Below are positions 6,977 through 11,802 of a stretch of DNA of 11,802 nucleotides, piece by piece. Within the stretch, counting starts at the first letter, position 1. Every line of letters begins with the position of its first letter. The notes below the pieces were generated by a model that was given only the letters and a program-made list of their open reading frames with translations, searched no databases and was not told the origin of the DNA. The stretch covers positions 1 through 11,802 of the forward strand of contig CALEWN010000374.1 in NCBI GenBank assembly GCA_937925385.1. Direction: 5' to 3'. The position numbers were made by a program, and so were the translations under genes. The DNA comes from an uncultured Senegalimassilia sp. (GTDB lineage: Bacteria > Actinomycetota > Coriobacteriia > Coriobacteriales > Eggerthellaceae).

Positions 6977-7660
6977 CTATTCCTTGGCGCCGTACTGCTC
7001 GTAGTACCCGTCGATGGCGGCCTTGATGTCGTCGTCAATGACGACCTCACCCTCGACCTCCTTATTGTACAGGCACTCGACGACCTCGGCCATGCTGACG
7101 ATGGATGCCACGGGGAAGCCGTACTTCTCCTGCACCTCTTTCTGGGCGGTGACCACGCCGCCCTTGCCAACCTCCATGCGGTTCAGGCTGACGATCAAGC
7201 CCTTTACCTCCACGTCGGCCGCGCCCTTGAGGATGGGATACGTCTCATCGATGGACTTGCCGGAGGTGGTGACGTCCTCGACCATGATGACGCGATCGCC
7301 GTCGTGCAGGTCTGCGCCCAGCAGGTTGCCCTTGTCGGCACCGTGGTCCTTGACCTCCTTGCGGTTGCAGCAGTAGCGCACTTCCTTGCCGTAAAGCTCC
7401 TGCAGCGCGATGGCGGTAACCACGGCCAGCGGAATGCCCTTGTAGGCCGGGCCGAACACCACATCGAAGTCCAGGCCGAAGTTGTCATGGATGGCCTGGG
7501 CGTAGTACTTGCCCAGACGGTGCAGCTGCTCGCCCGTGACGTACGCGCCGGCGTTCATGAAGAACGGGGACTGACGGCCGCTCTTCAGCGTGAAGCTGCC
7601 GAACTTCAACACGTGGCTCTCCACCATGAAGTGGATGAACTCTTCCTTATACTGCTCCAT
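6977..7660 (-). CDS. pyrE: Orotate phosphoribosyltransferase
   Basis: PyrE transfers ribose 5-phosphate from PRPP to orotate, making orotidine 5'-monophosphate in de novo pyrimidine synthesis (cytoplasm). The 227-residue protein shows the family's GSFTLKSGRQSPFFMNAG segment (residues 21-38), FGPAYKGIPLA (69-79) and the PRPP-binding motif RVIMVEDVTTSGKS (123-136). The basic catalytic-loop region NRKEVKDHGADKG (99-111) is also present. Length is typical. The ATG at 7660 has an AAAGGGGA ribosome-binding site about 6 bases before it. The frame stays open to 7897, but the extra 79 codons are Arg-rich, unlike any PyrE, and overlap the leader hairpin, so I reject them. It stands alone between a 275-base gap from hom and its own terminator. 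A hairpin just before the ribosome-binding site suggests leader control. Identity is secure. Confidence 0.96.
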   Translation of the reverse strand: MEQYKEEFIHFMVESHVLKFGSFTLKSGRQSPFFMNAGAYVTGEQLHRLGKYYAQAIHDNFGLDFDVVFGPAYKGIPLAVVTAIALQELYGKEVRYCCNRKEVKDHGADKGNLLGADLHDGDRVIMVEDVTTSGKSIDETYPILKGAADVEVKGLIVSLNRMEVGKGGVVTAQKEVQEKYGFPVASIVSMAEVVECLYNKEVEGEVVIDDDIKAAIDGYYEQYGAKE

Positions 7661-7680
7661 GAATTCCCCTTTCGCAAAGA

Positions 7681-7713
7681 AACGGGGCGGGGAAACAACC
7701 CCTTCGCCCCGTT
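7681..7713 (-). promoter_or_regulatory. Leader hairpin immediately upstream of the pyrE ribosome-binding site
   Basis: AACGGGGC(G) at 7681-7689 pairs with CGCCCCGTT at 7705-7713, and an inner GGGG/CCCC pair tightens the loop. On the - strand the stem is followed by TCTTTGCG, so it resembles an attenuator or terminator ending about 10 bases before the Shine-Dalgarno. Pyrimidine genes are often controlled by leader attenuation, but I see no clear PyrR-binding sequence and the T-run is broken. The regulatory role is inferred. Confidence 0.5.
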
Positions 7714-7729
7714 CAACCGGCTTCCCTAT

Positions 7730-7758
7730 AAAGTAGCAAATCTCTTCGGTTACGCCAA
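7730..7758 (-). promoter_or_regulatory. Possible promoter for pyrE
   Basis: TTGGCG (7753-7758), a 17-base spacer and TACTTT (7730-7735) lie just upstream of the leader hairpin. Spacing is right, but the -10 matches poorly. It is the best candidate in the hom-pyrE gap, and the palindrome at 7763-7776 abuts its -35. Confidence 0.35.
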
Positions 7759-7762
7759 CCGT

Positions 7763-7776
7763 CGACCTGCAGGTCG
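7763..7776. promoter_or_regulatory. 14-bp perfect palindrome, candidate operator upstream of pyrE
   Basis: CGACCTGCAGGTCG is a perfect 14-bp palindrome placed 5 bases beyond the putative -35 of pyrE, where an activator or repressor dimer could bind. No regulator family is recognisable from the sequence. Confidence 0.35.
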
Positions 7777-7792
7777 GCAAAAGTCGGCAAAA
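7773..7792. repeat. Tandem 10-base repeat (GTCGGCAAAA twice)
   Basis: Two exact consecutive copies of GTCGGCAAAA lie at 7773-7782 and 7783-7792, and the first copy overlaps the right half of the 14-bp palindrome. They may be paired binding sites on one face of the helix, or simple duplication. No function can be assigned. Confidence 0.5.
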
Positions 7793-7903
7793 GCGCCTGC
7801 GACACCCAGGATCGCCATAAGCCACGCGGGCGACGACCTTCAGGCCGCGCCCACGCAAGCGAAAGGCGAAACGAGACGCCGCAAGCCCCCGCAGCATCGA
7901 ACA

Positions 7904-7932
7904 GGTCCGGCTACCGGCAGGCAGCCGGGACC
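7904..7932 (-). terminator. Hairpin just after hom, possible inefficient terminator
   Basis: GGTCCGGCT (7904-7912) pairs with AGCCGGGACC (7923-7932) with one bulged base, starting 4 bases after the hom stop. No T-run follows on the - strand, so it may stabilise the 3' end of the transcript or allow read-through into pyrE. Confidence 0.35.
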
Positions 7933-7935
7933 GCG

Positions 7936-9219
7936 CTAGTCCTCTACGCGGATGACGCTGGGCTCGGCGCGCAGCACGTCCTCGAGCCCGCCGATCTCCT
8001 CGAGCACGCGGCGCACGCTCGCCTCGCTGGCGGTGTGCGTGACGTAGCTGAGGTTCACCGTCTCGTGCTGAGCGCTGCCGCGCTGCACCACGCTGCGCAC
8101 GCTGACGCCGTGCTTGGCGAACACGCCGGCCATGGCGGCCAGTACGCCGGAGCGGTCGGCGACGGAGAAGCGGATGTAGTACTTCGTGCTCAGCTGCTCC
8201 ATGGGAACGATGGGCAGGTTGTCGGTGCAGGTGCAGCCGACCACCGGCGGGATGCCGAGCGTCATATGGCGCGCAACCTCCAGCACGTCGCCCATGACCG
8301 CCGCGGCGGCCGGGCCCGCGCCGGCGCCCTCGCCGAAGAACATGGTCTCGCCCACGGCGTCGCCCGTGACGTAGATTGCGTTGAACACGCCGTTGACCTG
8401 GGCCATCTGATGGGCCTTCGGCAGCATGGTGGGATGCACGCGCACGTCGATGCCCTCGGGCGTGCGATGCGCCAGCGCCAGCAGCTTGATGACGTAGCCC
8501 ATGTCGTCGGCCGTGTCCATGTCAAGCTGCGTGATGTTGCGGATGCCCTCGGTGTAGACATCGTTGAGCTTCACGCGGCTGTTGAAGGCGATGGATGCCA
8601 GGATGGCGATCTTCGCGGCGGCGTCGAAGCCATCGACGTCGGCGGTGGGGTCGGCCTCGGCAAAGCCCTTCGCCTGAGCCTCGGCCAGCGCGTCGTCATA
8701 GGACAGGCCGTCGTCGACCATGCGCGTGAGCATGTAGTTGGTGGTGCCGTTCACGATGCCCATGACGGAGGTGATCTCGTTGCTGATAAGCGAGTGCTTC
8801 AGCGGCTGGATGATGGGGATACCGCCGCCGACGCTGGCCTCGAAGCCCACTTCCAGGTTCTTCTCGCGGGCAAGGTCCATGACCTCGTCGCCGAAGGTGG
8901 CCATGAGCGCCTTGTTGGCGGTGACCACGTTCTTGCCGGCGCGCAGCGCACCAAGAACCACGTCGCGCGCGACGGTGGTACCGCCGATCAGCTCGATGAC
9001 GATATCGACCTCGGGGTCGTTGATGATGTCGTTGAAATCTTCGGTGAACAGGTGCAGCACGCCGTGCGCCTCAGCCTGCTCGGGGTTGCGAGAGCACACG
9101 CGCACCACTTCCATGTCGACGCCCAGATGGCGCTTGAAGTCCTCGCGATGGTTGCGCAGGATGTCCAAGCAGCCGCCGCCGACGGTGCCCGTTCCCACGA
9201 GTCCAAGTTTGATGGTCAT
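7936..9219 (-). CDS. hom: Homoserine dehydrogenase with C-terminal ACT domain
   Basis: Hom reduces aspartate semialdehyde to homoserine with NAD(P)H, the branch point to threonine and methionine (cytoplasm). The 427-residue protein has an N-terminal Rossmann fold with GTGTVGGG (residues 9-16). NVVTANKALMA (97-107) carries the conserved Lys103, and VNGTTNYML (156-164) follows. The family signature GFAEADPTADVDGFDAAAK (185-203) includes the catalytic-region Lys203. Residues about 347-427 form an ACT domain (RFSVADRSGVLAAMAGVFAKHGVSV), the usual site of threonine feedback. Length is that of the common monofunctional ACT-containing enzyme, not the aspartokinase fusion. The start has a strong AGGGGGAG ribosome-binding site about 4 bases before the ATG. 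It lies 253 bases downstream of lysA and may share its transcript. It feeds homoserine to MetA at the other end of the window. Confidence 0.97.
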   Translation of the reverse strand: MTIKLGLVGTGTVGGGCLDILRNHREDFKRHLGVDMEVVRVCSRNPEQAEAHGVLHLFTEDFNDIINDPEVDIVIELIGGTTVARDVVLGALRAGKNVVTANKALMATFGDEVMDLAREKNLEVGFEASVGGGIPIIQPLKHSLISNEITSVMGIVNGTTNYMLTRMVDDGLSYDDALAEAQAKGFAEADPTADVDGFDAAAKIAILASIAFNSRVKLNDVYTEGIRNITQLDMDTADDMGYVIKLLALAHRTPEGIDVRVHPTMLPKAHQMAQVNGVFNAIYVTGDAVGETMFFGEGAGAGPAAAAVMGDVLEVARHMTLGIPPVVGCTCTDNLPIVPMEQLSTKYYIRFSVADRSGVLAAMAGVFAKHGVSVRSVVQRGSAQHETVNLSYVTHTASEASVRRVLEEIGGLEDVLRAEPSVIRVED

Positions 9220-9407
9220 ATCTCCCCCTTCGAAAGGTTGAAAAAATGTGCCCGATGCGCTGGGCGGATGATGCGATGGCTATGTTGCAAACCAGAGGAT
9301 ACCGCAGGGACGCCGGCGCCGCGCGCCGATGCCGCCCACAGGCCCCCTGGAGCCGGCGAGACGACCGCCAAGCCCGCAAAACCTGCGAAAGCGCGGAATG
9401 TGCGGCG

Positions 9408-9463
9408 GGCGGTCGGGCTTGCGGCCGCCAGGTGAATCCCAGCACCGAACGAGCCCGACCGCC
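9408..9463 (-). repeat. Long inverted repeat (12-bp arms) directly after lysA
   Basis: GGCGGTCGGGCT (9408-9419) and AGCCCGACCGCC (9452-9463) form a perfect 12-bp stem around a 32-base loop that contains a smaller GGTG/CACC stem. In the - strand transcript it begins 9 bases after the lysA stop. Without a T-run it is not a standard intrinsic terminator. It could be a 3'-end stabiliser, a processing site or an attenuator between lysA and hom. The remaining bases up to hom (9220-9407) show nothing I can name. Confidence 0.5.
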
Positions 9464-9472
9464 TTGAAACGA

Positions 9473-10828
9473 CTAGATGTCGCGATGATACAGGTCGGCG
9501 TAAGTTTCGCGACGGGTGACCACGCGGGCCTGGCCGTCCTTCACGAACACGATGCCGGGGCGCGGCTGGCCGTTGTAGTTGCTGGCCATGGTGTAGCAGT
9601 ACGCGCCGGTGCCGAACACCGCGATGACGTCGCCCAGCTCGGGCGTCTGCAGCGGCATGTCGATGACCACCGCGTCGCCGCTTTCGCAATGCTTGCCGCA
9701 CAGCGTGACGATCTCGGTGCGGGGCTGACCGGCCTTGTTGGCGATGGTGGGCTCGTAGTCGGCGTGATAGAGCGCCGTGCGGATGTTGTCGGACATGCCG
9801 CCGTCGATGGCCACGTACTTGCGAATGCCGGGCAGCGTCTTCAGGATGCCGACGGTGTACAGCGTGATGCCCGGGGTTGCCACCAGACTGCGGCCGGGCT
9901 CGACCGCCAGACGCGGCAGCTTCACGCCCAGGCGCTCGCAGTTCTCGCGGACCGCGTTGACGGTGCACTCGGCGAATTCGTCGATGGTGGAGGGCTTGTC
10001 GTCGGCCTTGTAGGCGATGCCCAGGCCGCCGCCCATGTCGAGCTCCTCGACCTCGTAGCCGTAGGTTTCCTTCACGCGAGCGATGAACTCGACCATGACC
10101 TGCACGGCTTCAGCGAACGAATGCAGTGCGAAAATCTGCGAGCCGATGTGGCAGTGGAAGCCGGCCAGGCGCACGTTCGGCGCCTCGAGCGCGTCCTTGA
10201 CGCACTTGAAGGCGAAGTCGTTGAGCATGGTGAAGCCGAACTTGCTGTCCTCGCAGCCCGTGCGGATGTACTCGTGCGTATCGGCCTCGACACCGGGGGT
10301 GACGCGCATGTAGATATCCTGCGTGACGCCCAGCTCGCCGGCGATCTGACTGATACGGCCCAGTTCGATGCGGCTATCCACCACGATGCGGCCGACGCCT
10401 GCCGAGATGGCCTCGCGCAGCTCCTGCGGCGTCTTGTTGTTGCCGTGCACGAACACGCGCTCCATGGGGAAGCCGGCCTGCTGCGCGCACCACAGCTCGC
10501 CGCCGCCGGACACGTCGAGGCACAGGCCCTCCTGCGCGACGATGCGCGCGGTTTCCTTGTTAAGGAACGCCTTGGAGGCGAAGATGACGTCGGAGTTCTC
10601 GTAACGGCTGCGGAACGCCTTGAGGTAGGTTTCCATGCGGTTGCGCATGTCGGCCTCGTCCATAACGTAGAGCGCGGTACCTTCCTTATGGGCAAGCTCC
10701 ACCATATCGACGCCGCCGACGAACAGGTGGTCGTCGCGCACCTCGGCGGTCATGGGCAGCACGGCGCCCAATTCCATGGTGGTGCGGTTATCAGGTTGCT
10801 TGGTGTGATCCGATGGTGCCAAAGACAT
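9473..10828 (-). CDS. lysA: Diaminopimelate decarboxylase
   Basis: LysA is a PLP enzyme that decarboxylates meso-diaminopimelate to L-lysine, the last step of lysine synthesis (cytoplasm). Numbering from the ATG at 10828 (451 aa), the PLP lysine is Lys86 in FASKAF. HCHIGSQ (225-231) and the glycine-rich phosphate loop MGGGLG (265-270) follow, then EPGRS (310-314) and the CESGD motif (381-385), whose Cys is supplied to the partner active site in the dimer. Tyr410 lies in AYCYTM. The alanine-racemase-like barrel and C-terminal beta domain are complete. The start is uncertain. A TTG at 10894 would begin almost at the predicted transcription start. The ATG at 10828 has only a weak GA-rich site, and an ATG at 10777 would also give a plausible length. 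The enzyme identity is secure; the start is not. hom follows 253 bases downstream. Confidence 0.95.
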   Translation of the reverse strand: MSLAPSDHTKQPDNRTTMELGAVLPMTAEVRDDHLFVGGVDMVELAHKEGTALYVMDEADMRNRMETYLKAFRSRYENSDVIFASKAFLNKETARIVAQEGLCLDVSGGGELWCAQQAGFPMERVFVHGNNKTPQELREAISAGVGRIVVDSRIELGRISQIAGELGVTQDIYMRVTPGVEADTHEYIRTGCEDSKFGFTMLNDFAFKCVKDALEAPNVRLAGFHCHIGSQIFALHSFAEAVQVMVEFIARVKETYGYEVEELDMGGGLGIAYKADDKPSTIDEFAECTVNAVRENCERLGVKLPRLAVEPGRSLVATPGITLYTVGILKTLPGIRKYVAIDGGMSDNIRTALYHADYEPTIANKAGQPRTEIVTLCGKHCESGDAVVIDMPLQTPELGDVIAVFGTGAYCYTMASNYNGQPRPGIVFVKDGQARVVTRRETYADLYHRDI

Positions 10829-10902
10829 AGGCGCGCTCGCTTTCTCGCAGTTCCCGGTGTCAAGTTGCAATTGGCAAACTGACGCTTTTCTCAATCCGTT
10901 CC

Positions 10903-10911
10903 ATAGTATCA
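10903..10911 (-). promoter_or_regulatory. Extended -10 promoter for lysA
   Basis: TGATACTAT (10903-10911 on the - strand) fits the extended -10 form TGnTATAAT at most positions. A TTGACA at 10932-10937 lies 23 bases before TACTAT, too far for a normal -35. Transcription would start near 10896, which argues against a leadered TTG start at 10894 and favours the ATG at 10828. Confidence 0.5.
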
Positions 10912-10968
10912 GGCCCGGGCATGCGGCACTGTGTCAACCTGGTAAATTCCGCCTGCGAATAACAGCGG

Positions 10969-10987
10969 CTCGGCAACCCCGGCCGAG
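10969..10987. repeat. Small hairpin CTCGGC/GCCGAG
   Basis: A 6-bp stem with a 7-base loop lies just beyond the terminator of the small membrane-protein gene and upstream of the lysA promoter. There is no T-run. It is probably a minor secondary structure. Confidence 0.3.
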
Positions 10988-11002
10988 TTGTTCCCGCGCA
11001 TG

Positions 11003-11030
11003 AAAAAGCCCCCGCTTTCGCGAGGGCTTT
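11003..11030 (-). terminator. Intrinsic terminator of the small membrane-protein gene
   Basis: AAAGCCC pairs with GGGCTTT and CGC with GCG across one mismatch, with a TTTC loop (arms 11005-11015 and 11020-11030). On the - strand the stem runs into five T. It lies 35 bases after the stop of the 90-residue gene and separates it from the lysA promoter. Confidence 0.85.
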
Positions 11031-11064
11031 GCAGTTCAGATTGCTCTTTGCCGCACAAGCGCGT

Positions 11065-11337
11065 TTACTTGCGGGAGACCAGATAGGTCAGGCCGGCGGC
11101 GATGGCGAACAGCACCACGAACTCCACCAGCAGCGGGGCCACGGCGGCACCGAACCCTGCAAGGCTGAAGGTGGGGCACTGCGCAACGCCGAAGGAGACG
11201 CCGGTCAGAGACACCACGGCCGAAGAAACGATGGCGCAGCCGGCAAGCGCGATCGCCATCAGAGCGACGAATCCGACGATCGGGTTGATAGGGGTATGGT
11301 TTCCTTGGACCTGTTTCACGTTAGTTGCTGCATTCAT
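11065..11337 (-). CDS. Small membrane protein with two predicted helices (90 aa)
   Basis: I do not recognise the family. After a polar N-terminus (residues 1-17) come two hydrophobic stretches, about 18-44 and 57-87, joined by a short loop containing Cys54, and a basic end (SRK). This predicts a two-pass membrane protein with both ends on the same side. The composition is rich in Ala, Val and Gly. The start has AAAGGATG about 10 bases before the ATG, slightly long spacing, and an in-frame alternative is not evident. A 7-bp hairpin (GCCTGAA/TTCAGGC, 11363-11381) sits in the leader just before that site. It has its own terminator (11003-11030), so it is probably a single-gene transcript. A weak promoter candidate, TTCACT with a 16-base spacer and TAGATT, lies at about 11457-11484. 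The clean terminator and ribosome-binding site support a real gene. Confidence 0.75.
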   Translation of the reverse strand: MNAATNVKQVQGNHTPINPIVGFVALMAIALAGCAIVSSAVVSLTGVSFGVAQCPTFSLAGFGAAVAPLLVEFVVLFAIAAGLTYLVSRK

Positions 11338-11802
11338 TTTTGCCCGTCATCCTTTCTCGCTCGCCTGAACCCGTTTCAGGCTTTGGTCAACTTCACCGTT
11401 TGGCAACGTTGGAAATCTTCTTCTTGACAACCTTGTCGCCTTCAGTACGTCTGCCAATCTAGCAGGGCTGCGGCAGAAGTGAAGGCGACTATCGGTTTCT
11501 TCACCATTCTGACACTTTTCAACGACATTTTGTGCACTTGCACAAAATTTAGTCAATGGAATTCCCTATAACCGATAGGCTATGTGAATATATGTTTTAC
11601 CAGGTAATCGGCTAGAAATTGATTTTTGACCCAATAAATCTGTCACTAAGTCACTGACAAATCAGCCTGTTCCCTTAATCAAAATTGTTCAAGGGTATAT
11701 GTTCGATCCCACAATTTACAGTGCTTTTTGCAGTGTCCATCAAAGCTCTACCATGCCTTTACGCATGCGATACAATTTGAGTCGCAAAATCACGTCATCG
11801 CG
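11338..11802. other. A+T-rich gap without a supported gene
   Basis: From about 11480 the base composition shifts sharply to A+T-rich, unlike the rest of the window. No frame of useful length has a ribosome-binding site. The frame at 11347-11556 on the - strand begins with a TTG, overlaps the palindrome at 11527-11548 and is rejected. The stretch holds that palindrome, short direct repeats (GTCACT twice near 11642-11655; CAGTG twice near 11720-11735) and a TACAAT that could be a -10 for a + strand gene beyond the window. It is probably the control region of divergent genes, or the edge of an acquired segment. Confidence 0.5.
11527..11548. promoter_or_regulatory. 22-bp inverted repeat, candidate operator
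   Basis: ATTTTGTGCA (11527-11536), CT, then TGCACAAAAT (11539-11548) make a near-continuous perfect dyad with a 2-base centre, the form expected for a dimeric helix-turn-helix repressor. It lies about 190 bases upstream of the small membrane-protein gene. It shares TTGTG/CACAA ends with Rex sites, but the arm content and spacing differ, so I do not assign a regulator. Confidence 0.5.

Noticed and set aside
7761..7773. GTCGACCTGCAGG resembles a cloning-vector polylinker (SalI-PstI)
   Set aside because: The match ends after 13 bases, the flanks are not vector-like, and the sequence is part of a longer natural palindrome and repeat. A chance match is the simpler explanation.
7661..7897. N-terminal extension of pyrE by 79 codons
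   Set aside because: The extension is Arg-rich, matches no PyrE and covers the leader hairpin. The internal ATG has a good ribosome-binding site and gives the normal family length.
8035..9435. Long + strand open frame opposite hom
   Set aside because: It is a compositional shadow rich in His, Asp, Val and Ala. The - strand frame is an unambiguous homoserine dehydrogenase.
9329..10882. Long + strand open frame opposite lysA
   Set aside because: This is the same kind of shadow. The - strand carries every LysA motif.
11230..11250. LAGC (residues 31-34) of the small membrane protein as a lipobox
   Set aside because: The hydrophobic stretch continues beyond the Cys and the N-terminal region is long with a single Lys, which fits a transmembrane helix better than a lipoprotein signal.
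11700..11711. TGTTCGATCCC looks like a tRNA T-loop
   Set aside because: The flanking bases do not form a T-stem, and no anticodon or acceptor arm can be found around it.

Overview
The window is G+C-rich, with tightly biased third codon positions and clear Shine-Dalgarno sites. Its Gram-positive surface protein joins a GLUG-type beta-helix, a FIVAR segment, Ig-like repeats and a C-terminal sorting signal. Together these suggest an actinobacterium, most likely a gut-associated Coriobacteriia (Eggerthellaceae-like) genome. The taxon is inferred from style only and was not checked by a search.

Layout. At the left edge, on the + strand, is the 3' part of metA (homoserine O-acyltransferase), followed by a small acidic/proline-rich hypothetical gene and a strong terminator hairpin at 1068-1110. 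Everything after that is on the - strand. Reading from left to right there is a HAD-family phosphatase (1292-1993), a very large secreted wall-anchored protein (2195-6226), pyrE (6977-7660), homoserine dehydrogenase hom (7936-9219), diaminopimelate decarboxylase lysA (9473-about 10828) and a 90-residue two-helix membrane protein (11065-11337). The last 300 bases or so are clearly A+T-rich and hold no gene that I can support.

Metabolism. lysA, hom and metA belong to the aspartate family. lysA makes lysine from meso-diaminopimelate. hom makes homoserine for threonine and methionine. metA acylates homoserine toward methionine, and its specificity residue predicts acetyl-CoA rather than succinyl-CoA. 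pyrE makes orotidine 5'-phosphate in pyrimidine synthesis.

Most interesting region. The 750-base gap upstream of the large surface protein holds a complete control unit on the - strand. It consists of a near-consensus promoter (6671-6699), a compact cobalamin (B12) riboswitch aptamer (about 6530-6655) and a textbook intrinsic terminator with six U (6400-6429). The unit lies in front of a wall-anchored protein whose C-terminal third looks like an alpha/alpha-toroid of the squalene-cyclase/transcobalamin fold class. Together they suggest a B12-repressed cell-surface system, possibly a wall-tethered corrinoid-capturing protein. The riboswitch and protein architecture are read from the sequence; the corrinoid-binding role is inference.
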